Source: Stichopus chloronotus
Lineage: Eukaryota; Echinodermata; Holothuroidea; Aspidochirotida; Stichopodidae
Assembly (NCBI GenBank): GCA_021234535.1
Contig: CM037843.1
Span: forward strand, 7,350,320 to 7,414,319
Direction of reading: 5' to 3'
Length of the DNA stretch: 64,000 bases
Below, piece by piece: positions 22,780 to 36,000 of the stretch. The notes under the pieces were generated by a model that saw only the letters and a program-made list of their open reading frames with translations, ran no database searches and was not told where the DNA came from. Within the stretch, counting starts at the first letter, position 1. Each line of letters begins with the position of its first letter. A program made the translations under genes and the position numbers.

Positions 22780-24035
22780 AACCAGTTGAAAACTTCAAAA
22801 CCACCTTTGACCTCCATACGAAATGACAGCGCTTATCTGCTCATCAAGGTCTACCAATGTTAACAGCTCAAAGATCCAATAACATTAAGTTGCAGAGATA
22901 GGTTTCTTAATTGGTTTAAAACTTCAACCTCTAGTGATCTCAAGTGACCTTTGATCACCATGAAAAATGGCATAGGGATCATTTGCTTACTATGGACGAC
23001 TACCAACACATTAAGTTTTTTTTTTCAAACTATGTGACCTCTATTGACCTCATATGAGGTAACATGAGATGACCTCTATTGACTTCACATTGGGATACCG
23101 TGATTGCAAAGTTTTCAAACAATGACATTTATTGACCTCGATAAAAAATGGCAGAGATCATCTACTTATTAAAAGTTACCTATGTTAACCATTTGAAGCT
23201 CAAACAACATTCAGTTGCTGAGACATCTTCCTTCATAGATTTTCATACTTTAGGCTCTGGTGACCTCAAATGACCCTTGAGTCCCGTGAAAAACATTTCT
23301 TGTCATCTACGTATGATGGATAACCTACACATCAAGTTTGAAGGTCCAGCAACTTTCTCTTATTGAGATATCATGTTTGCAAAGTTTTCAAACTGTAACC
23401 GTTCATTATTGACCTCATATGACCTTTCACCTCCATAATAGATGACATAAATTATCAATGGGGCTACCAATTTGACAGCAATGAAGTTTCAACAATATTC
23501 AGTTGCTGAGATATCTTGCTTGGTAAAGTATCATACTTTAACCTCAGGTGACCTCAAATGACTATTGGAAAACGATAGGGATCATCTACTTACAATGGAC
23601 AACCAACACATCAAGTTTGAAGTTCCCGCAACTTTCCCTTATTGAGATATTGTGTTTACAAGGTTTTCAAACTATGACCTCTGTTGACCTCACATGACTT
23701 TTCACCTCCATAAAAATGACAGAAATTATCTACTCATCGAGGGCTACCAAAGTGACAAGGATGAAGTTCCAGCAACATTCATTTGCTGATCAGAGATATC
23801 TCCCTTAATAGGTTTTCATACATTAAGCTCTGGTGACCTCAAATGACCTTTGACCTTCATGAAAAACAATAGGGATCATCTATTTACAATGGACTACCTA
23901 CACACTAACTTTGAAGTTTGGGCACATTTCTCTTTTTGAGTATCGTATTTACGAGCCAATTAAGGTGACACGTACGCACACGCACACACACACGCCATCA
24001 TGACCGCAGAGATTACTTGCCTGCCTTCGGCAAGG
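22780..24035 (+). repeat. Related tandem repeat family with dimeric units of about 295 bp
   Basis: Two alternating subunits of about 147 bp: one with CCCTTATTGAGATATTGTGT, the other with CAGCAACATTCATTTGCTGA. AGGGATCATCTA recurs at 23577 and 23871. Subunits end in TGACCTCAAATGACCTTTGA-like half-site runs, and the array ends in a CA tract (23975-23992) and GCCTGCCTTCGGCAAGG. Confidence 0.78.
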
Positions 24036-24729
24036 AATCAAAACAATGTATTTAATCATTGCAACCATAATATTATAGATCATGTATTACACCTTTTGAA
24101 GAAATTGCACTCACTCCTTGGACAAAAACTATTTGATACTCTAAACCCTGTTGGTTGAGTAACTACCACTTAGAGAACGTTCTGGAGAGGACACTCTATT
24201 AACGCAAACAGAGATGAGAAAAAAAGAAAAGAGCCATTAGCAATATTCAAAAATTACATCATTTAGAATTATCACACAGGTATTATAGGTATAATTTTAG
24301 CATCTCTTATTACAATAAATCAGGGTCTGGAGAGGACAACACTTTTTTTTTTTTAAGACAATGCATTTCACGCACAATGACGTGTAACTTTGACGATTGC
24401 GTTCCCATTATCACCATTTAACCTGCAGGATGCTGAAGGCTAAGCATTAAACATTTTCAAGTGATAAACAGTGTTCCTCGTGAATACTCATTGTTTGAGG
24501 AAGAAGTCAGCTAGTAAAGAACTGAAAAGTGAAATGAGTCCACTCCAAAATTACGTTAAAAATGCATACAATTGGAAAAGTTTCTTAGAAAAAACATTTC
24601 TAATTCTGTAAAACAGCTATCAGAGGAAGTCAGCCACACTCAGCTATCTCTCCAATCAACCAGATATGATAAAAGCTGTACTCAGAAAGTTAGCTGTTCA
24701 TCACGAAAGAGCCCAATAACTAATTTGAA

Positions 24730-25395
24730 ATTACAACAGCAATTCTTAATTCCAAATTCATAATAACATATTACCTTCTCATCATTATTTGTTGTAAAGA
24801 ATTATCAGATAACAAACTTAGAACTCATTTCTACAAGTTATGAATTCATTATAACGAATACGGAATCCGTAATAAAAAAATTCGTAATCATCATCCTTTT
24901 TGCTATTTATAAAGATTAAGCATATGATGGCTTTGAGCCCTTTAGAAATGCTGTCTAAAGTGATGCACATAGAAAGTTGCTGTCATTGATATTTTTTGTC
25001 GATGCAAGGGTAACAGTTCGATCAAAATAAAAAAATCCTTGTCTCTCTTGATATGATTTTTACTGTGTTGGGTTGCCGCTTAAATTTGTGATTGATGTCT
25101 AGGGTTTGATACAATTTTATACACACCTAAGGTAACATCATAAGACCATCAAACTTTTAGTCTCTTTTCATGTGATGAAATCGAGCTTGCGGAAGGCCTG
25201 TGAGAAGCATTCATTGTGTGCTAAATTTAAACAGGCCCATCCACATTAATTCGTAACTACGAATTAGCAATTCGTTATGAGGGATTTGTGATGACAAATT
25301 AGCACTTTGTTATTATCGATTTGTAATTGGTAATTATGAACTAGCAAATTCATTATTACAGATAATTAATTCGTCAGTTATTTCAAATTAGGAAA
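24730..25395. repeat. AT-rich palindromic clusters (AATTCGTAAT words)
   Basis: Clusters at about 24740-24890 and 25240-25395 share ATTCGTAAT/ATTACGAAT-like words (for example AATTCGTAACTACGAATTAG). They flank about 350 bp of ordinary sequence, which could be the ends of an old small element. Confidence 0.4.
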
Positions 25396-26264
25396 TTGAA
25401 AGCACATACTGTATTAGGTCCGTCGTGGACCACCATATATATATTCTTGCATTATCCCCCCCCCCCCCTCCCAGTTATCGGACCAACAAAGTCATTCTGT
25501 GTTGTCGTTTTTCAACGTTATAAAATTTTGTGCTACAAGATTTTGTCAATAACCTACCTAACCAATACTCCGACACTGAGTCTTGCGGAAGTGCAAGCAT
25601 GGGAGCTTCTATAACCTTTGCTAAGGTCAACACCTTACCCAAAATTTAGAGCACTTAAACAACTGAAAATCATGTTGGTTATTCTATGATATACAATCCT
25701 TAATGGTTCTGAATAAGTGAAAATTCAATCATTTTTTTTTTCATCGTGGATAGGTATTAAGTGGGTAGGAAGTGTTGCCTTAGCAACCAAATATCCTGTA
25801 ATGGAGTCATATTTTGATTTAGGGTAATTTTTCAGATATCAAACTAAATATCCCCCAGTTTTATGAACTGATGTTGTCACAAATGCAATGGGTATCTAAA
25901 ATTCATTGGAAAAGTTTTGACTTTGATGTCGTCACTGGTCATTTGGTTGAAGTCACCCTCATTTCTTGCCATGCGAGTCACAAAAATAGGTGATATAGTT
26001 TTGTTTGCTCTGGGCTACCTCTGGATAGTTTTTCTTTGTAATGGTGGAAAGTAGTCTCCATATGAGAAGCTGACGAATGATAAATAAAAACAAATAGTAA
26101 GTATCCCAGCCTGTCTTTTCAGAAAATCTACCTAACAAACTGTCACGCGAGTCACATTTTGACAAAAAAAATCGTCATTTTCCTGTCATTTTTATGAAAC
26201 GCTTTGTGAAAAATTTAATTTGCCAACTTGATGTCTAAATCAATATATCTAGTTAAGCAGACTG

Positions 26265-26800
26265 CACAAATGCACGGTGGTTTCGATGATTTCATTACGA
26301 GGATTTTTACGTATCTGATGTATGATCATTGATATGGCTCAACATGCACAACTAGGCTACATATTACAATTACAGTGATGCAACAGCTACACATTACAGA
26401 TAAGATTATCCAAGCTTCCCTACTTGAGATATATATATTTACAAGGTTGTCACAATTTGATCCCTATTGACCCAAAATGACTTTGACCTCCACCAAAAAC
26501 AATAGGATTCTCAATGTGGTGCACCTACACATTACATATGAGATTTGTCGAAGCTTCCCTCCTTGACACATCCTGTTCAAAAGGTTTTCACAGTTTGACC
26601 CCTGTTGACCCCAAATGACTTTTGTCCTCCACCAAAGACAATAGGGTTCTTCTTCTCAATGTGCTACACCTGCATACTAAATATGAGATCTGTCAAAGCT
26701 TCCCTCCTTGAGATACCGTGTTTACAATGTAGGGAGTCACAAACACACACACACTACACACACACTACGCAGGTTACGATTATTATTGAAACAAAAAAGG
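26265..26800 (+). repeat. Composite nuclear-receptor-site repeat, short copy
   Basis: Left end GTGGTTTCGATGATTTCATT near 26278, two to three units, CA tract near 26740, right end TTATTATTGAAAC near 26770. Confidence 0.8.
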
Positions 26801-27715
26801 ATGATACGAACCTGCTGTCCCATGTGTTGCCCTCCAACATATGGATTTATTGCAATTAACCTTCAAAACCTGTCCCAGGGGGACAGTCCCGCAAGTCACA
26901 TTTGTCAGATATAGCTGTCGAACTTTTATATAGTTCCATAGTGAAATTGTTGCAAACTTCTCTCATGACCCAAACTATTTTAAAGGATTTTTAGTGTTGA
27001 ATTGGAGATTCAGTAGCTTAAGCACCAGATACAAAGCTTTGAATTGATTTTGTCACACAAGTCATTATTTTGTGTCACAGGAGTCACATTCCTATTTTTG
27101 TGGTATTTCATAGTTCCAAAATTTGTCTGTAAATTCATAGGAAGGGACATTTCAACTAACAAACAACAGCAAACTATATCTTGAATTGCTTTCATGGGAT
27201 ACAGAATCAGATTTTTGTAAATGTATGTGGAATTTCCTAGCAGTAACTGTCACACTCACTATTTTGTGCATTTTGCCCCCCGCCGCAAATCAGAGAATTT
27301 GAAAAAGAAGTCATGATTGATGGGACACTTTGGACATGCTGAGGTGACAGCATTTCCCAAGATTCTCCTGTGTTCTACAATGAAAGTTGCTTGGTGCGAA
27401 ATTTAGTTCAAATGTCACGCAAGTCATGCGGAATGTACATAACATGAGCAGATACTACGTTATCATGGTTAAATCTTAAGTAATTCAGCATTTTAATTTT
27501 TGAGGTTTTTTTTTTTTTTTCATTTTTTAAAGGTTTTGAGCCCATGCAGTCTCACACCCGCTCCTTGAGTCCATGCCATGTCTGAGTCTTTGAACTCCAA
27601 GTCTGAGTCCTTGGAAATCGGGACTCAAGACCGAAGTCATGTCCGGACTCAACAAGTCCGACAATAAAGCACTGTCTGACATACATGGCCGATGGAAAAT
27701 GGAATTTTATACGTC

Positions 27716-27721
27716 TTTATT
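27716..27721 (-). terminator. Candidate poly(A) signal of the SWIM gene
   Basis: AATAAA on the minus strand, 343 nt after the stop codon at 28064, implying a short 3' UTR. It is the nearest perfect hexamer I noticed; there is no transcript evidence. Confidence 0.4.
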
Positions 27722-27824
27722 TCATTCCACGTAAGTGCACATAAAAGTCAACAATGTGGTTATCATATCAATGCTTTTAGAATTACAAGAGTAGACCTTA
27801 TGACATGCATACTACACCTCACTT

Positions 27825-27965
27825 GATATAGACAATCCTCACATGATATCATGCATGTTTATATTTTCTCAGGAAGACAAACTCTAACCATGACAGGAAG
27901 TCTGGTTCTCTCATCATATTTTATCATGCAGGAAAAGTATTCTCTAGACATGAGAAATCCTGGTC
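27825..27965 (+). repeat. Interspersed repeat R2, copy 1
   Basis: AATCCTCACATGATATCATG at 27834 and downstream segments align with copies near 38.1 kb (inverted) and 49.1 kb. Confidence 0.6.
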
Positions 27966-28063
27966 ATTATGGTGTTTAACACAGCATGGTGAGATTGTAA
28001 CTCATTGTAATTGCAATCTATCATCAAAACGACATTGCATTTCTGTAACTCAACAAAGGTTCT

Positions 28064-30053
28064 TCAACCCTCACCTAAAGAACAAAAAGTCATTGAGTTT
28101 GAATTTAAGCTGGAAACATTATCTTCCAGACCATGAACTTCTCGAGCAGTGGCCAGGGCAACGTCTATTTCACTGCATATTTTTCTTAATACTTCCTCAT
28201 TTGAAACATTTTTGAGCTGCTTCTCTAGATCTTTCAGTTTCCTAGTAGCTTCCTTTCGAAGACACTTGACGCTGCTGTCACCATCAGTTTGAAGTAAATG
28301 ACTTTGCATTGAACTTAGTGACGTGTCTTTTGGATCGTCCTGCAAAGATGGCATCTGTTCTTCTATGGTAGAGTGGTCTCTTTCATTAGCCATGTGTATG
28401 AAGTGTATATGTTCACATCCTGAAGGGCCCAACAGAAACTCCAGGCAGCTACATGAGAACAGGTGGGTACACACTGAGCAGACTTCACAGCGTAAGTTGC
28501 AGTGGCAGCTCTGGAGTAGTTTTCTGATGACAAAGTTAACGGAGGGATCGGAGGGAGATGAAACATTCCATTCACCATCTCCCACCGTGAAATAATCGCA
28601 TTGCAGCTGAGTTGATCGAGAATGGTGAGATTTCATCTCTCTGGTTGTCTGAGGACTCTTACCTTTCCTTGTTTGTCTTGCTGAATGGACCACAGCCAAG
28701 TCCCTTGAAAGCTTCAGTAGAACAAGGAGAAGGTCTGTTGATCTCCAAAATTGGAGGCTTTGGGAAAGGACATCTTTGATTCCTTTGTAAAATGTTCCAT
28801 CAAGATTGCTTTTATGAGATAATAGACCTTTGCAGAGGCAAAGGGCCCAGTGGGAAGATCTTTCTCCTAGCAGGTAATTGTTACTGAAATAGCACTTGAA
28901 TGCTGGAGAGACCTCCCCGAGAAATATCATTAACTCTTGCAAGGTTTTGCGGAAATGGATTTCGTCACCTTCATATTGCAATGTCTTAAGGTAGGCATAG
29001 ACTACTAGTTGATTCTCGACGTCAGGTACGAAACTTTGTAAGTTCTTCCTCCAATCTTCGTCCACATGCCACGAACAGTCCAGTTTTCTCCACGGCTTGG
29101 AGAATGTGTCAGTCCACATGTGGTACATATTGCTGCTGAGATTGGTCACAAAGAGGTCCGTCTCAATGTCGCCACACTTTGCTTTTAGAGCCTCCAAGAA
29201 TGGTCTGAACAGTCTGCCTTCTTGGATACTCCCCAGAAGGAAGCAAACTGGTACTGCAACTTCACTTTCTTCGTCAATTACAAGGAAGACCATGAAGAAT
29301 GAATCATCCTTTTGACTAACATGAGCACAAATCATTTTACTGGCATATTTTTTGAGAGTCTCTCTCTGAAAATGTGTTTGGATTCCTAAAACAAAGTCTT
29401 CGCTGCTCATGTCATGCTCTACGTCTCCCTGGGGCTTGTAGATCAGCACTGGGTTATCCTTTCTGCCTCTGAGCTCCATCACCATTCTCGTCAAGCTGTC
29501 TCTCTCGTGCTGGTCTTTCGGTATGTGACTGTGCTCGAGGTACGCTAAGCTGTCTGGGAGTCTCACAGGGACCATCTCCAAATTACCTGTGGCTTTTGCA
29601 TGTATCTGACCCATCACACTGTCTACATCGTATGTGCTAGAATGCCAAGTTGTGATGATGCTACTAATCTCCACAGGGAGGAGGGACAGACTCAACTTTG
29701 TGGCATGTCCGACATGATCCAAGGAATATTCCACAGTCACCTGGCCAGTATCACTGTCTTGCTTCTTCCTCATGTAAGCGCAGCATTTCCCTTCAATTTT
29801 GGTAGCACGTTTTGAAGTTCTTATTCCTTTCCCTTTTGAGAAACCAGACCTATTGCAGTAGTAGTACCGGGTGGTATGATGAGCATAGACTTTCTTCCCA
29901 TTGGAGAGCACAAACCAAGAGCCACACATCTTCTCTGTTTGTTTCTTCCATTCTTCAAATTCCCTCTCTGAGGCAAATTTCTTACACAGAATTCTAAGTT
30001 TTTTCCCATGAGCTTTGTTGTAATGCAACAGCAGTTCCTTCAATGTTTTGCAG
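28064..30053 (-). CDS. Exon 5: second half of finger 2, FAR1-like, MULE core, SWIM, coiled coil
   Basis: Acceptor CTCCTTTTCAG before 30053; stop at 28064. The single exon of 1990 nt carries almost all of the transposase-derived part, as expected for domestication of an intronless transposase ORF. Visible are YYYCNRSG and EYSLDHVGH of the FAR1/FLYWCH-like segment, the MULE-type stretch ending in LDCSWHVDEDW, and the SWIM pattern CSC-x9-CEH. Fold assignment of the middle region is by pattern only. Confidence 0.88.
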
Positions 30054-33000
30054 CTGAAAAGGAGATAAGGTGAAGAATGTAGGACCAAAGCAGTCATAAT
30101 ACACAGCACGAAAGGATTACTGCCATACTTGATTAATTCATGATAGAACTAAGCTGGAAAAATTCCGCAATGTCAATGAAAGACCCAGAATGCACAAATG
30201 CATCGTGGTTTCAATGATACTGTACAATTATGAACATTTTTCCGAATATGACATCATAACATGAGGATGTGTCAGGAGCTTGGTCTCTGCAACATTACAT
30301 CAGTAATGTATCATGTCACCAATTAAGATGTAACAAACACAACATGCATTATGTCTGTTAGCCTAAGCTGGTGACTGACAAGCATTATGTATTCAACATA
30401 CACACTTGCATACATTCACCTCTTGAGATGTCGTGTTGACAAGAATTTCAAAATTTGAACCTTGCTCACCTTTAATGACTTTTGACCTTCATCAAAAACA
30501 ATGCGGCTCTTTTACTCAGTGTGGTTCACCTACGTGCAAAGTATGCATGAGATCTGTCTAAGCTTCCCTTCTTGAGATATTGTGTTTACAGGGTTATCAC
30601 AATTTGACCCTTGTTGACCTCAAATGACTTTTGACCTCCCCTAAAAACATAAGGAGTCTTGCACTTAGTTGGTACACCTACATACAAAGTATGAGATCTG
30701 TCCAAGCTTTCCTTAGAGGAACATTGTGTTTACAATGTTTTTACAAATTGATCCCTGTAGACCCCAAATGACCTTTGACCTCTACCAAAAAGAAAAGGGT
30801 TCTACTACTCAATGTGACACACCTGCAAACTTCATACAAGATCTACCCAAGCTTCCCTTCTTTAGATATCATTTTTACAAGGTGGACATCTCAAAAACAC
30901 ACACACCTACATAGCTACATGATTTACAAAGGATGTGATTGTCATCAAAATCAATAACTTGGAGGACATTGTAATGCTGATGGGTGTGATGTATAAACAA
31001 AAGATTGATAGAGATTTTGTTGGATTTACGTTTTACTATTCTACTTGATTCACATAGGCGACTAAAGATTTTCCAACAAGGCATCTCTTTTTAACATGCA
31101 TGAAGAGGGTGCCATTCACTTTTGACTTGATTGTAATTGATGCCTGCTGACATAATCAAAGCCATTACAACGGGTAATTCTTTTTATTAGCACACAAATC
31201 ATCTGACATTTTGATGTTCCTGGTTACAAAAGATGGATTTTCCATCTGTCGTTGGTTCAGGTGGAAAATCCTCACTAAACAAAAGCACACTTTTCTTCTC
31301 ACTGCACAATCAATATGTTACCTTTGAAGCAAAAATCTGTAAATTAGTCAAAAAAAAAAAAAAGAGCAAAGATGGGAGGTCACTACAGCTGATTTGAGAG
31401 CAACTGAGGGAACAAAGAAGTCACAACGTTGGGCGCCAAATAAACGCAATTGATAATCTGATAGGAATTTTTGGCCTACAACATTTACTGAGGGACAGCG
31501 TCATCCTATGGTGTGTGTAGTTTAAACTGGCAACCCAAATCTATGTTTTAAATGTTTCTGACTTCAAATCTACAGGAGTAGTGGATGAAGGGTATGGGAG
31601 GTGACGGAGAAAGGGAGAAGACAAGTGGAGGGTATCACCAAATTCCTTGCTAAGCTATTGACGAAACACAGCACCTACCAGAAAGTGTTACACTCATCGC
31701 AATTCACACGTTCAGCAGTTCTGCCCTCTTTAGGCTCATCAGAATGAAATCTTCTTTTGTGTTTCCAAAGAGCTTGTCTTGTTGTGGTCTCTGTGCTGCA
31801 TGTGGTGCATGCAAAGCGTCTACTTTTATTTGTCTTCTTTGCATTCTTCTGTTGAGTGTCCCCAGAAGGACCTGTACTTGGGACAGTGACAGCTCTCCTC
31901 TTGGACTGAACCGATTCAGGCATACCTATGGTCTGACTTATAATCGAGGACAATGGAATATTAATGACGCTAGAGCTGGTCGTAGGCTTAGGGAGCAATA
32001 TCCTCTTTTTCTGTGAATCTCGCAGAGGGAACGCCAATGCAACAGTTTGAAGATTTGATGGCAGATGTATCCCTAAAAAAAAAAACACAATCACATAAAA
32101 CGGATTCGGGTATTCACAACCCACGTTCACCCACAGAAAATAAGGCCTATCAGAAACTACAAATCTTGAAAGACTACTTTTGATTTTGCCGTTTCTTTTT
32201 CGGTGTAGCATAAGCTACAAGCTTGTAGTTGCTTTTCAAGAACCTGAAGTTAGACTATTTTAACATCCAACCAACACCCCATTTTGCTTAAAATGAGGGC
32301 ATGAGTTTGAAGAAACTAAATGCATTACCACTTTGCTTCTTCTTAACGTTTTTCTCTATTCTTCAAAACCTCACGTGTGCTAGGTATAGTTCTCTTAAAC
32401 TATGCAATTAATACCAAAAGTGATGCTGAAAGTTTCTAAAATTTACTCTGATGGCAAAAATCGAGGAAATTTTTGTCTTCTTTTTGGAAAATAACAGTCC
32501 TTATGTTAGTGAGATCACATCTACATGCCTATACTTAGTTATCTTGTGTATTCTGAGAATGATCTGTCAAGATTTCTCCCATTCTCTCCGCTGCTGTTCA
32601 AGGAATAGTCAAGCCTTGAGTTCTCTCGTCCGTTCTCTTGCTTGAAGCTTGTTGCATTCCACGGTTGAAGAAATGAATCGAAAAAAAGCTGCAACATTGC
32701 AACCATCAAGTTTTGTTCAGTGTACAGACATGGTTTGGCACTTCTCTATGACAAAGTACTGTGAGTAGGTATAATAGCACACAATGTTTTGTACAACATA
32801 TCTATGCCCTTTACTGGTAGACATTGTTTTTCACAACAGCAATCAGCTATTGAGAATATGTATTAGGCCCTTATGCTACATTTTCATTGGTTTGTTCAAG
32901 CAAGGTTCATTGCTAGACTGGATAAGTTTTGTCTGCAGCACATTTTCACTTTCCCCACCTTCTGTCAACATGTCTGCTAAATTTCAGACACTTTGTGTGG

Positions 33001-36000
33001 GATTGACAGTTTGAACCTCTGTAGTTTTTGTTAATTATTAACTTCATCCACTCAATATGACAATACTGTAAAGTTGGACATGAATTTTTCTGTGTTTGCA
33101 GTTTCTTCAAACTCACTTCATCACTTCAGGGTTTACACTGTGCATGTAAATGCCATGAAAATATGATATCCTCTTACATACAGAATGTCAATATTATGCA
33201 ACGTCTGTTTTCAGAGAAAGGCAGAATAGTCGTTCAATATAATATTTCATGCATCTGTGTTGGTCATGATTACGAATCTATCACTCACTGCAACAGTCAC
33301 GGGACAGTTTACCATAGAGGCATTTCAACTATACATGAGACGAGACGGCAAAATGTATCAGTAACAGCCCAGTGGGGTGCATCGCTCACCCACCATTATT
33401 GATTAATGAATGTTCAAACATTTAGGTCACATATACATAAATACTTTGGGTTCTAAAGTAAAAGACTTTCTGCTATAACAAATGTGACTTACAACCACAG
33501 TAAATCAAAATGCAGACAAAATGTGTAGATAACTGTTCAGACTGTTTATAGCATGTGCATCGTAAGGATCTCTGAGAAGGACATAAAACTAAATGAGCAA
33601 CAGACGCAGATGCTGGACATCAAAAGCAGTGGCTCTCAAAGCACTTTGTTTGGGGTGATGGGGCATGTTAAAGTGGCATGTTAGACCAGATGAAAAGGTA
33701 GTACCACATAGTTTGATAAAAAGGGAAATTTCAAATTGAACTAAAGTACCTAAATTGTGCATCACACAGACTTACATTCAATCTTCCTTTAATACTTATG
33801 AACAAAAAGCACGAAGTATAAATAAAATAAATTTGCCTCTTCTCAAATGTTTCATTTCAAAAATAAGGTTTTTTTTTGCTACTCAAGGTACTGGATACAG
33901 ATATATCTCATTTGTAACCAGCGAGTCAAAGGACTTGTTATTTCTTGCCAATATTCACAAAGGTAGTTTCCAGAATAATGCTTTGCAGAGCTGGTAGTCT
34001 TGCAAAGATCTTTTGACCTTTAAAACTCCATCACAAACAGCAGGAGGATCATCTACTATCAATGGACCACCTTCACACCAAGTATGAAGTTCAAGAAAGA
34101 TTTCATTCTTGTCAAGTAACTGAGATACCATATTTCAAACTATGACCTCTACTGACTTCAAGTGACCTTAGACCTCCATAAAATTTGGCAGATCACAGTA
34201 TATATCTACTGATTGAGAGCTACTAATTATGTTTTCAGGCTGAAGCAATATTCATCTTTTGAGATATTGCACTGTAGGTTCTCTGACTTTTAACCTCTGG
34301 TGACCTCAAGTAACCTCTGACCTCCACCAAATGCTATAGGGGTCATCTATTCAATATGGGTAATAATCCACACACTAAGTATCAGATTCCCCACCGTTAT
34401 CCTTCATTGGGAAAAAGTGTTTACAAGCAAAACATCAAACACAGAAATACACACACAAACATGACATTGCATAGATTCCTTCAGCCTTTGGCCAGGGAGC
34501 AGTGAGTGAGACTGACCTTCTGCCGGTTGCGATGTATTATCCGGACTTTTCTTGGCGATGGTTTTATGTTTCTTTCCCTTCTTCTCAGATTCTAAACAGA
34601 ATGGAATAGATTGTATAAAGAACTGTCACTACCATCTCTACAGGTATCTAGAGAAATGCTCTTGACAGCTGGCTTCTGGATCATCTTTGCAAATTGTGAA
34701 AAAAAAAAAAAAAGTCTCTCAAGCTCAGGAAGAAATAGTTCTCCCAAAATTTCCAATATTTTGTGGAAGTGTCACTTTCTCTGCCATATTTCTTCTTTTT
34801 GTGATGTCCAGGTGGTAGCAATGTATACTTTGATGACCCTAACTTCCTGTGATGCTAAACACTAAATCAAAACTGCAATCAGTGACAACATGTGACATCA
34901 ACATCAAAACATTGTGGTTTTGGTGATGTAACCAGAGTGATCACTGAATGTAATGTGCAGCACTGCCTAACTATAATCACAGCAACCAATATTAAGAATA
35001 AAAATTGGGTTACAACAAGCATTACAGCAATTGTGAGGTCATCCATGGTTCCTTCTTAAAGCATTGTTCATAGTTTTTATTTCTCACAACAACCATACAC
35101 TGGCACATAATTACCATTGACATTCATAAAACAAGCTTATCTTTGTCAATGAGGCACTCTAATTTACTAATTATGTAGTCGCTTCAAGATTCACTGCTAG
35201 AGATGCTGTGTTTACAAGTTTTTTGGTATTTGATCCCTGCTGACTTCAGACCGACCTTTGACCTCCATCACCAAAAAAAAATGCTTATACTTATTTTGGC
35301 ACACCTACATAATAAATGTAAAATCAGTCCATGCTTCCTTTCTTCAATATTGTGCTAAACAAAATATTTGTCACTTGACCACTTTATCCTATGCCAAAAC
35401 AATGGGTTTTGCCTGCTGACCTCCATTAAAAGTAACGTTGCTGCGTTTAACATTACAAAACTTTCATGCAGTACTAAACTGTAGGTACGGATAAAATGAG
35501 ACCTAGCACCCTTCCTTTTTTGCACTTTAACACCATTCACACTCCTTGTTGACCCCACATGACCTATGAACTCTATAGCAGGAATTGGCACCTCATACTC
35601 AATATGATGCAAGTAAAAAGAACAAACAGGAGTTCTTCAATCTTCCATCGTTGTGCTATTAAGGGGGTTACAGTAACACATTTCCACCATTGTTATAATA
35701 TATTTTCACCATTGCTAATCTCAAATGACATTTGATCTTCACAAAATACAACCAGCTTCTTTCACACATGCACACTAAATAACAAATTTCCATTTTGATA
35801 TGTTCATACTGACAAGATGGGCATCACAAAGGAATACACAGTCACACCCACATTCACCCCCAACAAAATTCTGGCTAGAAAGTGGATTGCCATGATTTAG
35901 TCAAGCATATCATTGTCTTAATTCAGTAACTAGTCATATGCCACTTCATCTTTATTCTGAAAGTGTCTGCACTCTGACATTTCATGACTTTTCCATGCCT

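Noticed and set aside
33640..33720. CAGTGGCTCTCAAAG, resembling a hAT MITE terminus
   Set aside because: No matching inverted end or 8-bp duplication found nearby.
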